Shown here in pieces: positions 1 through 9,589 of a stretch of DNA of 29,016 nt (positions are counted from its first letter, which is position 1; every line of letters begins with the position of its first letter). This DNA is from Guillardia theta CCMP2712 (Eukaryota; Cryptophyceae; Pyrenomonadales; Geminigeraceae), in contig NW_005434548.1 of NCBI RefSeq assembly GCF_000315625.1, positions 49,696 to 78,711 of the forward strand, in the 5' to 3' direction. The notes beneath the pieces are model-generated. The model made no database searches and was not told where the DNA came from. It saw nothing but the letters and a program-made list of their open reading frames with translations. A program made the position numbers and the translations under genes.

Positions 1-3000
1 CGCCCAAAGACTGGAAGAGGAGGAGGAGAAAAAGGCGTCTTAGAAATGAAAATGAGTAGAAGGATTTGTTACCTATGGACTGACCCTCCAAGTATAAACA
101 AAACTGCCGAAATGAAGTCATGTCAGGAAATCATGGATGATGAGGAAGTCGAAGAGGGAGTAATGGTGGCATGGAGGGAGAGAGGGAGAAGGAGGGAGGG
201 AGGGAGGGAGAGAGGGAGAAGGAGGGAGACAGGGAGAAGGAGGGAGAGAGGGACAAGGAGGGAGGGAGGGAGGGAGAAGGAGGGAGGGAGCGAGAAGAGA
301 GAGGGAGGGAGGAGAGCAAGATAGCAGGGAGGAGGAGGAGGCTTACCTATCCCTATACTATAGAACAAGCAGGACCAGAGCGTCAGATGTTTAGTGATGA
401 TGAGGAGCTTGAGGTTTACAGCTATCACGAGAGCCTGTAGTATGGCCGTCCCCTGCGGCCCGAGCCCCATTTCCCTCCCCTCCTCCTCCACGATGCTCCC
501 CAGGAACGTCCTGGCGATGACGAAGAAGCAGATGACAGCGTGCAGGATCGCGTGCAGGATCCACTCGGTAAGGACTCTGCCGTTGAAGTCAAGCCGCTGC
601 TGCCCCGAGCTGTAGAGCTGGGGGTAGAGGAGGGAGGAGGAGGAGGAGACGTCTTGCTCCAGCACACCATACGCGATGATGCCCATGGAGGACCAGAAGA
701 TGTTGAAGCCAGCAATCATGAGCGAGTCATACAGGGCTGCGGCAGTGAAGCCGCTGTAGAAGGAGAAGAAGAAGAGTGAGGTGACGAAGAAGCAGTTCTT
801 GTAGAGCGAATAGGCGATCACGACGGCGATCCTCTTGTAGTTGCTCCTCCCATGAACCAGCAGCAGCTTCTCTAGGAACCGGAACTGAGCGATGGCATAG
901 TCCGACGACCGCACTGCCTGCATCCCCTCGTTTCCGCTGATCCCAACGCCCACATGCGCCTCCATGATCATGGGGACGTCGTTGGCCCCGTCCCCGATGG
1001 CGAGAGACAGGGGTCCTCCCTCCTCCCTCCTCATCACCGTCACCACCTGGCGTTTCTGGTCCGGCGACACGCGGCAGGCGATCACGGCCTTACATCCTCG
1101 TGCCACCTCCACGAACTCTCGGAGCAGCGCTGCCTCCTCGCTGCCTCCTCCTCCTCCTCCTCCTCCTCCGTCCTCGTCAGCAGCAGCGAAGATGTGAAGG
1201 AGGGAGGCTCCGTCGACCACCAGTGCCCTCTCCTTCCCTCCCTTGTCCTCCCGCCCCCCCCACGCCTGGCTCAGCCTCTTCACCTCCTCCTTGGCGCGCG
1301 CGAGGGAGTCAACAGAGATCCTCTCGATGTTCATGTTGTCATGCAGAAGGTTGCAGGCGAACCCGATGTTCTCCGCCGTCTCCATCTTGTCCCCAGTCAG
1401 CATCCACATTCTCATCCTCGCCTTCCGCAGCTTCTTGATAGTCGCTGGCACCCCCTCCTGCAGTTTGTCCTCAATCGCCGTCACCCCAACCAGCCTCATC
1501 CCCTGCTCGATCATCTCTGCCGCACGCATCATCTCCTCCTCCCGATCCACCAGCGACGTCGACGCCGCCTTGTACGCCTCGTTCCACTTGCTCCACTGCT
1601 CCTCGCTCAGCCTCCTCTTCCCCAGCACCAGCGTCCTCAGCCCCTCCATGGCGTACCCGTGCAGCACCCGCTCCACTCTCTTCCTCTCCTCCTCCTCCAT
1701 CTTGAGCCTCTCCAACATCACGTTGTCTGCTCCTTTGCACAGCAGGAGGAGCTCCCCGCTCCCCGTGCGGCAGACCACAGACATGCGCTTCCTTGCAGAG
1801 TTGAACTTGTTCACGTTGAGGATCTGAAATCTCTCCTCCTCCCCCGCACGTTCACCACGTGCTCCGTCGCCGTCTTCCCGCAGAAGCAGAAGCCCAGCAC
1901 TTTCGCTGCTGTCACCAGCGCCCCTCATCAGGCGACTCTGCCTTGTAGAGCACGCTAGACGGGTCCTTACTCCCCTCCGGCACCACCGTGTGGCAGACAG
2001 AGAGGAGGAGGAGGAAGTCGCGGATCTCCGCAGCCTCCCTGTGCCCCTCCGCCATCCTCTCGACGATCCTGTAGTCGTCGAACGAGCACTTGGCATCAGG
2101 AAAGATCTGAGCCCTCCGCCTGTCAGCATACTTCTCCTCCTCCCCCTCCCCCCCTTCCCTCCTTTCTCCTCTCCCTCCTCCTCCTCCTCCTCCCTCCCCT
2201 CCCTCCTTTTGCTTGGCAGCAGCGGCAAGCCCGATCTCTGTGGTGCCGAACCCGTAGGAGGAGGAGCCGATGTAGCACTTCCTGAACTCCATCTCGTTCC
2301 TTGTCAGGGTGCCTGTCTTGTCGGTGAAGATCTGCTGGATCTGCCCGAGCTCCTCGTTGAGGTTGGAGGTTCTTGACGTCATCGGCGTGTCTGTCGCCTC
2401 GTGGTACATGTCCAGGTCGTTGTCCATGAGAAACTTCTGCCCGAGCTTTACCAGCTCCCTGCGGTGAAGGTTGGAGGAGGAAGAGGAGGAAGTAGGAGGA
2501 GGAGGAGGAGGAGGAAGTGATGATGATGATGGAGGAGGAGGGAGGAGGGAGGAAGGAGACAGGTGGAGGGAAGGAGAGAGATGGGAGGGGGTGGGGGGGG
2601 AGGGGCTGAGATAGAAGGAAAGAACTCACATGGTGATGTAGAGGGAGATGGGAACGTAGTTGTTGAGGAGGATGAAGTAGGAGAGCCATATCGCAGCTTT
2701 CTCTCCATTGCTCTCGTTCTCCAGGTACGGCATGTACCAGGTTGCGCTGTTCTTTCCACTAGCCCAGATCGCATGTCCGATGGTTCTGAAGGGGAGGAGC
2801 AGGCAGGGAGTCAGAGACCATGGAGGAGACGAGGAGATGGATGGGGGAGGAGGGAGGGAGCACAGTTGGTAGAGGAGAAGAGAGGAGCAAGAGGAGAAAG
2901 CAAGGAGAAGCAAGGAGAGGAGGAGGAGGAGGCGGCAGCAGGTGACGATTGAGAAGGAGGAGCGAGGCCATTGGAGGTGAAATGGCGAATTGAGAAGCAA

Positions 3001-4914
3001 GAAGGGACAGTGGGCAGGAGAAAGGTAGGGAGGAGTGGGCAGGAAGAGGAGGATGGTAGAGGGCGAGCGATAATGAAGGAGGAGGAGCAGGAGAGAGGAG
3101 AGAGGAGAGAGGAGGAGGAGAGAAATCCAGCAGCGTACCCGATGCAGCACATTGCCAGCTCGAACAAGAGGATCCCAGCAAGGATCCTGTTGGTGCTGTG
3201 CTCTACGTTGCTCCTCTTCAGCTTCCCCTTCTTGTTGTTCATCATGATCTTTGTCTGCCTCCCCGCGTACACCACCACTCCGATGACCCACTTGGTGTTT
3301 CGCAGCACGGCCCCCCGCAGGAGCACTGACTCGTTGTCCACTGCGATCTCCTCCTTTCCCATCCTCAGCTTTCCCAGGAAGGTGTAGAGCCGCTGCGAGG
3401 TGACTCAGAGGAGGATGGGGAGGGGGAGGAGATGGTGGTGCTAGTGGAGAGCGAGGCTAGGGAGGTTGTGTGTGGGGAAGAGAGGAGGAGGGAGGAAGGA
3501 GAGAGAAGAAAGAGAGGGAGGGGGGGGGGAGGAAACGAGCAACAGGAAGAAGATGGCAGTCAGTCACTGTGCTGACCTTGTTCGGCGCTTCATACTCGAG
3601 CTCAGCCTTCATCTTCCTCACCGCACTCTCGCCTGCCTGTCCAGGAGGGAAGGCGACGGAGGACTTGAGCTTCAAGTTTGTTTCCCCGTCCAAGTCGCAC
3701 GTGTCGATGTAGCAGGCCCCTCCCTCCTCGCTGGAGCACAGCACCACGACGTCCGCAGGGAGCGGCTCGTCCTTGCCCACCTTGACCATCGTCCCCACCA
3801 CCAACTCCTTCCATGCGCACAGCTCCTCCTCCTCATCCGCCGGCAGCACGTGTGCGTACCTGTTGTTGACCTCCCGGTCGTCCCGATGCCTCGCCGAGTC
3901 CTCCCACACCTCCCTGATCATGTTTGCGCTCACTACAAGCAGCAGGGGCCCAGCGGTGCTGTAGCGGCTGGTGGGGGAGAGGCTGGTGAAGAGCTGGAGG
4001 ATGGAGATGATGAGGAAGTAGATGTTCGCCAGCCTCGAAAACTATAAAGGCAGCAGAGGTCAGTAGCCAGGAGCAGCGAGGAGGAGAGAGGAGAAGTAGC
4101 ACGCACACGAGGCAGCACGGAGAAAGTGAGGTAGGAGGAGGGAGGGAGGGAGGGAGGGAGGGTGGGAGGGAGGGAGGGAGGGGAAAACAAACTGAAGGGA
4201 AGGGAAGCAGTAGGGTTCAAACGAGCAGGAGGAGGAAATGGCAGAGGGGGTTGAGGAGGAGGAAAGAGAGGAGGGGAGAGGATGTATAGAAGCGTGAAGT
4301 TTTACCTGCTCGTAAAGATTGACAGGCAAAAAGTTGTAGAGGTTGTATTTGCTCGTCGCAACCATGTTGTTGAAAATCTTCTTCCCCACCTGCAAGTCCA
4401 CCTTGAGTGTAAGCGACTTCCGGAACAGCAAAGAGAGCAGGGGCAGGAGTAAGAGAAGCAGCAGGAGAAGTAGCAGGAGCAGGAACAGGAGTTGGTGGTG
4501 GAGGAGTAGAAGGAAGAGAGAGCAGGAGGAAGAGTAGAAAAGAGAGGAGGAGGAGGAGGAGGAGGAGGAGGAGGAGGAGGAGGAGGAGGAGGAGGAGGAG
4601 GAGTAGAAGCAGCAGCAGCAGCAGCAGCACCTTAGCATGCTGCTTGCGATATTCCAAGTTCCACTCCTCGTCGTTGATTCGCAGGCACCACGGCTCGCCC
4701 TGCAACCCGTTACAACATCCGTTATAAATACCGCAACGCCGTAACGCACCTCAGACATGCTGTGGCTGGAGAGGCCGTTCTGCGCCCGAGGTTGAGAAAG
4801 CTTGCGATACTTGGTCTCGTCCAATTCCAGATCGGAGAAAGACTCCTGGTCGTCCTCCCGCTCCTGCTGTCCCTTTCCCGACTCACCTTCGTCCGACTCG
4901 CCCTCCTTCATCAT
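1..4914 (-). CDS. P4-type ATPase (phospholipid flippase), 3'-partial, frame interrupted twice
   Basis: P4-ATPases move phospholipids from the outer to the cytosolic leaflet of eukaryotic membranes. Exons read on the minus strand are 4914(or earlier)-4750, 4699-4631, 4389-4306, 4041-3577, 3392-3139, 2785-2630, 2458-347 and probably 10-1, and their phases fit. Visible family features in order: [17 protein letters not shown], the ANIYFL helix, [14 protein letters not shown], the PISL helix-4 motif, DKTGTLT (phosphorylated Asp codon near 2321), [35 protein letters not shown] (near 962-1000) and C-terminal membrane segments. The glycine/glutamate-rich stretches after DKTGT and before the GDGAND region are coded by in-exon (GGA)n tracts. 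The frame breaks at 1921-1924 and 1841-1845. The N terminus is open: exon 4750 stays in frame with acidic, family-unlike sequence up to about 5112, and 4914 is only its first in-frame ATG. The last exons lie beyond the left edge. Confidence 0.93.
1841..1924 (-). other. Two one-base frame breaks in the P4-ATPase exon
   Basis: Upstream of the C4 run at 1921-1924 (G4 on the coding strand) the frame ends in KAESPDEG. The next conserved block, [17 protein letters not shown], lies in another frame. After the C5 run at 1841-1845 the frame changes again, to [20 protein letters not shown]. Adding one G to each run restores a continuous P4 nucleotide-binding domain, and the phase at the next splice site (347) is then consistent. 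A spliced-out intron is unlikely because the middle segment matches the family consensus. Confidence 0.85.
4542..4630 (+). repeat. (GGA)n microsatellite followed by (GCA)n, inside an intron
   Basis: About 20 uninterrupted GGA units at 4542-4603 are followed by seven GCA units ending at the exon boundary (4631). They lie in the intron of the P4-ATPase gene between the exons 4699-4631 and 4389-4306. On the coding strand this is TCC and TGC; the TGC tract directly follows the 5' splice site, and the TCC tract lies further into the intron. Confidence 0.9.
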
Positions 4915-5767
4915 CTCAAACTCCACCTCCTCGTCTGAAAGCTCTTCCGATCGGTGCCTGGCGGAGGATTGAGCCGCTGCAGTGGACGCTGCCTTCCCCT
5001 CCCTCCCTCGCTCCGAGAGCTCTCTGGTCAGATCCGCTCTGCACTCTAGCGACGGGCAGACTTTCCAGTCAGCTCTAGCAAGGTGGACGTCAGCAACTTG
5101 AAGCCATACCCTCGATCAGCAAGGAACCTGACGGGAAGGTCACAGCTCCAGCATCTTGACCAGTTCTGCGTCGGGGAGAAATCAATCAGATGCTGGTGAC
5201 TCAGCAAGGCAGGCTGGAACCTGCCACTTAGACAAGTCGAACCGATGAGACCTTGCCCGCTTCCGACTCTCGGAGACTGACAGGACGAGCCTGGAGAGGT
5301 CTTTGCCTGCACGAGAGTTGAGCCACACTTGTGCCGTGCTCTTGCATCTTCAACCTCTGGAGGAAACTTTGTGCTCAGATCGTGTCCTGTCCGTACCAAA
5401 GACTGGCCTGCCGCTCAAAGATCACAAGAAGTTGGAGGAATCATGAGGTAAGAAATGTGAGTAGCTGATTGTTGGGAAATCAAGCCTGAGAAAGAGCTAG
5501 AATGAAAAGGTGAGAATCACGCTATTCTCACCTTCGGGTTTTCCTATCCCTCTTGGTGTGCATGTAGAGGAATGCTTGGTCACCGCCGACATCAGGCCCG
5601 TCCATCGCTTCAGTGCCACTCTCCCGCCTGCAGCTGTTGTTTCCCTCCTCCACTTGCTTCTCTTCTACTGTGCAGGTAGCAAATTCACTCAATGTTACAA
5701 TTAGTTCTCTTCCCCTCTTGTCGACTCCCTGCTGTTGCTGCTCCTCTTACTTCTTCTTCTCTTTCTC

Positions 5768-5821
5768 CTCCTCCTCCTCCTCCTCCTCCTCCTCCTCCTC
5801 CTCCTCCTCCTCCTCCTCCTC
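5768..5821 (+). repeat. (CTC)n microsatellite, about 18 units
   Basis: An uninterrupted trinucleotide run sits in a pyrimidine-rich stretch (5700-5870) with no gene assigned. The serine, leucine and proline ORFs across it are products of the repeat. Confidence 0.95.
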
Positions 5822-5894
5822 TCGCCATCTCCTACTCCCTGCCCCTTCTCCTCGTTTCTTTCTCCTCTCCCACAGAAATGCACTCACAACAACA

Positions 5895-6420
5895 ATCAAA
5901 ATACCCCCACCCCCTCTTTCACCTCAACGAACCCTCCACCCTAGCATTCACCGTTACTTTCATGATAATGGACCCGTACTTTACCAACGAATCAAATAGC
6001 CAAGTACCCCCACCCCTTCCTGTCCCTCCTAATTTTGATTTGTTTCTTTCGACTCTTCGAAGTACCTTGAGCAACTGAGGCGAGCCCGGTCTGTTTGACC
6101 GGCCGGGCCGCACGGCCCGGCACCGAGTCAGTACGCCGGAAGGCTGTCACCGCTACCGCCGCTCGGCAGGCTGAGCCATGAACGCAGCGGAGGCTCGGAG
6201 GCTTTCCGAGTCGCAGACTCATCGGACCGGCTGTCAGCCGACTGAGCATCGGACTCGGGCGGCTCAGCCTCCGAGCTCAGCCGAGTCATCAGACAGACGG
6301 TCAAGGTTCGGAACTTCCGAAGTTTGGAAGTTCAGAGAGTCCGACCTTCAGTCAGTCTACGGGCACTCGGTGCTGCTGCAAGGGTCATGATACTTGTCCG
6401 GCGGAAACTTTGACTGCCAG
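5895..6420 (+). repeat. Composite intergenic element, copy A (C-rich / AT-rich / GC-rich)
   Basis: A CCCCACCCC-type stretch (5898-6030) leads into a short AT-rich piece (AATTTTGATTTG near 6032) and then a very GC-rich block (6080-6300) with nested palindromes such as GGCCGGGCCG and repeated CGGACTC/CGAGTC words. The same order recurs at 8735-9170 and, inverted, at 15760-17130. Its right end has CAGTCTGAACACAGA (6418-6432), close to CAGTCTCAACACAGA in copy B. Confidence 0.55.
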
Positions 6421-6445
6421 TCTGAACACAGAGTGTCGCTGCCTG

Positions 6446-6451
6446 TTTATT
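6446..6451 (-). terminator. Polyadenylation signal AATAAA for the Cys-cluster gene
   Basis: TTTATT on the plus strand reads AATAAA on the minus strand, 78 nt past the stop codon at 6529-6531. Its position and orientation suit a cleavage/polyadenylation signal, but no transcript end is known. Confidence 0.5.
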
Positions 6452-6528
6452 AGTTTAGGCTGCCATGATGCGGCGCAGCAGCTGGCGAGCCTGACCGCCT
6501 CCTCACAGAGGCTGACGGTCAGTCCTCC

Positions 6529-8178
6529 TCACACGACCTGAGTGACACAGGAGCAGCAGGTGGGCTTGGGAGCACTTCTCTTGCTCCGACGAGCTCCAAA
6601 GTTGCTGCAGAGAGGCATCAAGTTCTTCAAGAGGTTCAGGAGCGCGCTCCTCTCCATCACCGAATCCTTGATCCCTCGAGCCCTGCCGGAGTCCACGAAT
6701 GACATGGAGTTGGTCTGCAGACAAGTTAACTATGTCGCACAACCACCACCACCACCACCTCCTCCTCCTCCTCTTCCTTTCCTCCTCCCTCCTCCTCCTC
6801 CATGATCTGGTCGCGCGAAAAGACAGAGAGAGCGGGTTGCCTGTCTCACCTGCTGATAGCCCTGGAGGTAATCCTGCACCTTGCAAGACGAGTTGACGAT
6901 CATGCTGAACTTGTACATCTCTTCTAGAGGGACGGCGTCCTTGTCGACAACACAGTCCACTTGTTGGACCTGCATGTCATTTTCAGCACTCTCCTCTCCT
7001 CTCCTCTCCTCTCCTCTCCTCTCCTCTCCTCTCCTCTCCTCTCCTCTCCTCTCCATCAAGTTGTAGAGTTTGTGAACACCTGATTTGTTGAAACATCAAA
7101 GAATTTGATGCTGAGCACGCGAAAGCGACCGTCGTAGATCTTCTCTTGATGGGATTTGTTCTTAATGTTGTTGATGATCTTCGACTCGATGGAAGAGCCG
7201 TTCAATTGGTCGGTGCTGAACTTGAAGCTCATCTGGCCATGGTAGATGCACTTGGAGCAGCATGAAAGGCACCATATCCAGCAGTATCTACAGATGCAGC
7301 AGCAGTCGCAGCAGCAGCACTCGCACTTACAGTCCTTCGCCATGTTGACGTTGCGGAGGACCTTGAGCCTGTCAGATCGCTCGCACTTCACTCCTCCTGG
7401 TGTGAGGTAGTTGACGGGCACGGAGCTGACCTTGTCCTCAGCCTCTCGCACCCCCAAGTGCGAGTATGAACCAGAGTAAATCCTGCAGCATTGAAAGCAG
7501 CCGCAGCATCCAACGCAAGGGCACGAACACCATGTTGTTCCCTTCAAGGTCTCCTCAGCAGCTGCTTCCCACTTGTAGTTGCTCCAGAGGAAGTAGAGGT
7601 TCTTGTCCGTCAGCAGGACGCTGCCTGACCCAGCAAGCTCTTCCCCTGAGTTGGGGAATCCGATGAAGCCGACAGTAGTCAACTCTGCTATGACAGTCTC
7701 GTTGGAAGGAACGAGATTCCTGAGCATAATGTTGTCCTTGCACGACAGGTTGTTATGTACAGCCTGAGCCAAGTCCTGAGTCGCCATGACTCTCTCAACT
7801 CTCTCTTCTGGGAAATCTTCTTTGAATCTAGGGGTGACGGAGACTTTGGAGCCGTTCTTGCCAGCGATGCTCTCGACGAAAGGTCTCTTGATCCCTCCCT
7901 TGTCGTCGAAGACCTCTCCAGCACCAGCAAGAAGAAGCTCCTTGACTTCCTGCGCTTCACCTTGTCAAGCACGCGCTCTCCCTCTCCAGACTGAAGGGTC
8001 GTACCTGAGGTTGGAAGTAGGTCTTGAAGGTATCGTGCTTCAGCTTCTCTGCTTCCTTTGAGTTCATGGGAACAGCATCAGTGGAATCTTCGAAGACCAG
8101 TTCTCCTGTAAGCATCTTCTTTACAGCCGAGTTGGTTTCTGTGCAAGAGGGAAAGAAATCAGGAACTGCTCGGTGCAT
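6529..8178 (-). CDS. Unrecognised protein with two extreme cysteine clusters
   Basis: Exons are 8178-8005, 7949-7080, 6969-6850 and about 6714(or 6729)-6529, with all phases 0 and a stop at 6529-6531, giving about 450 residues. I do not recognise the family. The central part reads as beta-rich, with ...GSVLLTDKNLYFLWSNYKW and later GRFRVLSIKFFDV, which resembles PH/GRAM-like folds but is not a firm match. Two segments interrupt it: residues 199-213 hold 8 Cys in 15, and residues 265-292 hold 15 Cys in 28. A third CC pair lies near the C terminus (KPTCCSC). Metal binding, palmitoylation or membrane anchoring are possible roles (inference). The start is uncertain: a strong 3' splice site (TTTCCCTCTTGCACAG) inside the first exon near 8147 suggests an additional upstream exon. 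Confidence 0.7.
6988..7052 (+). repeat. (CTCTC)n pentanucleotide tract in an intron
   Basis: About 13 copies of CTCTC/TCTCC fill the intron between exons 7949-7080 and 6969-6850 of the Cys-cluster gene. The same pentamer recurs at 15589-15656 in intergenic DNA. Confidence 0.9.
7248..7331 (-). other. Cysteine cluster 2 coding segment (15 Cys in 28 codons)
   Basis: The segment is coded largely by TGC triplets, giving a CAG/GCA-like trinucleotide character on the plus strand. It contains a perfect-looking GTAAGT donor, but no downstream AG gives an in-frame splice of plausible length, so I read it as coding. Confidence 0.6.
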
Positions 8179-8493
8179 TGAAACTTTCTCTTCCTTGCAA
8201 GATCACCGAGATTCCAAGGCTCTCATGCAATCAGAAGATAAAAACAGCAGAGCACATTCAAGGAGTGCGAGCAGGAATGGAAGATAAAGCAGAACGTTCG
8301 TTGGTGATTACAAGTGATTCAGTGCGGGAGTAAGAAGCAACGGGGTTGCGAAGACATGACAAACTTGATGGCAACGAGGAATGGGGGGGGGATGAGGATC
8401 AGTTCAGTGAGAGCATTCAAGGGGCGGTGAGGTTGAGAAAGCAAGAATGTGAGAAGGAGAAGTCAAAAGGGAGGAGGGGACATGAAAGGAACG

Positions 8494-8685
8494 GGAGAAG
8501 GAGCCATGGAGGGGAGAGGAGAAGGAGCCATGGAGGGGAGAGGAGAAGGAGCCATGGAGGGGAGAGGAGGAGGAGCCATGGAGGGGAGAGGAGAAGGAGC
8601 CATGGAGGGGAAGGGAGAAGGAGCCATGGAGGGGAGAGGAGAAGGAGCCATGGAGGGGAGAGGAGAAGGAGCCATGGAGGGGAGA
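8494..8685 (+). repeat. 24-bp minisatellite, 8 tandem copies
   Basis: The unit GGAGAAGGAGCCATGGAGGG plus GAGA repeats eight times with few substitutions (one GAA to GGA, one AGA to AAG). Because 24 is divisible by 3, every frame stays open: GEGAMEGR repeats on the plus strand, and Pro/Ser repeats on the minus strand. This is not evidence of a gene. The units are contiguous with no spacers, so it is not a CRISPR array. Confidence 0.95.
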
Positions 8686-8734
8686 GGAGGTCAACGAGGG
8701 CTCTGATCGCAACCAGAGCTCTGACGGGTCAAAT

Positions 8735-9170
8735 TCAATTCATCCCCACCCCCCACTCCCCCTACCACCACCCCTCCATCCCCTGTCACCCCACCGTTTC
8801 AAATTTTCTGCTGGGCTGGAAGCATGGGGTCTCGAAATCGAGTCTTTTGGTAATTTTACTACAGTACTCAACGGTCCGTCTTGCCGCGCGGCCGCATCCC
8901 GCAGAAACTCCGAGGGGTCGCGCTTGGCACTGGGCCCGCGTGCTGGGCCCAAAGGTCACGTCCCCCCGTGCCAAGTCTTGGTCACTGAGTCCGACGGTCA
9001 CCGAGTCACGGTCCCCGCGGCGGCGGGCCCGGGACCCGGGCCCGGGTGCCTCGACACAGCAGCATACTGATAATACTGATTTTTCACTTAACTTTGAGTA
9101 AAAAGATAATGACTGATTTTACTCATCAAGTTACAACGGTAGTGCGACCTACGGCAGCCGCACTTTATTG
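8735..9170 (+). repeat. Composite intergenic element, copy B
   Basis: A C-rich stretch (8742-8795) is followed by TTTCAAATTTTCTG (8798-8811), then a GC-rich block (8880-9060) with GGGCCCGGGACCCGGGCCCG, then an AT-rich piece carrying ACTTAACTTTGAGTAAA (9087-9103) and ACGGCAGCCGC (9151-9161). The last two motifs recur in inverse orientation and in matching order at 15811-15858. Confidence 0.6.
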
Positions 9171-9589
9171 GCAGTCTCAACACAGACAACACTGACACAA
9201 CTTACACACATCACACGACTCAGTTAGACACACACTGTGACAGGAAGTTCGCACTGCCGCGCCTGCCGCGCAGTGCACAATAGCACATAAGACTCATACA
9301 CACTCACACAACTTGACACAAAGTGGCTCGAAGGCTCTCGAGTCACTGCCAGACTCCTGAGTCGAGAGACTCGTGAGGCCGCAGTGGCTCAACACCGTGG
9401 CACGGAGCCTCGAGGGCCCGGGCCGGGCGACCGCGGCCCCGGCGCACTGTGACTGGCGGCAGCGGCGACTGGCAACAGGTTCGCAGCTCAAGTTCCGGGA
9501 GGTGAGCCAGGCTAGCAGCTGGGCGGTCCAGCTGATCTCACGAAGTGATCTCCTTTCCCAGCTCGACATCTGAACAGAACCCGGAAGCG

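Larger units (their letters stand above)
5113..6445. other. Intergenic region between the P4-ATPase gene and the Cys-cluster gene
   Basis: No conserved protein is visible. One 117-codon open frame (5046-5399, minus) overlaps the uncertain N-terminal exon of the flippase and could hold upstream exons, but I could not link it. The rest is a (CTC)n tract, a C-rich stretch (about 5900-6030) and a GC-rich block (6080-6420) full of CCGAGTC and GACGGTC-like words. Confidence 0.6.
8179..9589. other. Intergenic region between the Cys-cluster and NHL/EGF genes
   Basis: This is the space between the presumed 5' end of the Cys-cluster gene (8178) and the 3' end of the NHL/EGF gene (9590), both on the minus strand. 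It contains the 24-bp minisatellite, composite element copy B, and a second GC-rich stretch at 9340-9560 with CGAGTC words and CCGCGGCCCCGG. No conserved protein was seen. TTTATT at 9164-9169 could be a distant minus-strand polyadenylation signal for the NHL/EGF gene. Confidence 0.6.

Noticed and set aside
954-1958. 334-codon plus-strand open frame
   Set aside because: It is antisense to the conserved flippase catalytic exon; the GC-rich coding strand keeps the shadow frame open.
5046-5399. 117-codon minus-strand frame next to the flippase N terminus
   Set aside because: No family resemblance and no splice link I could justify. It overlaps the likely N-terminal exon in another frame, so I mention it only as possible.
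6080-6420. RNA gene suspected from the palindromic GC-rich block
   Set aside because: No tRNA arms, snRNA motifs or rRNA-like sequence were recognised. The block's words recur in other intergenic repeats.
7248-7331. Cysteine cluster 2 as a hidden intron starting at GTAAGT
   Set aside because: Candidate AG sites give lengths of 43, 80 or 98 nt from this donor, none of which keeps the downstream conserved frame.
8449-8706. GAMEGRGE-repeat protein, or a CRISPR-like array
   Set aside because: It is a contiguous 24-bp minisatellite without spacers. Both strands are open only because the unit is a multiple of three.
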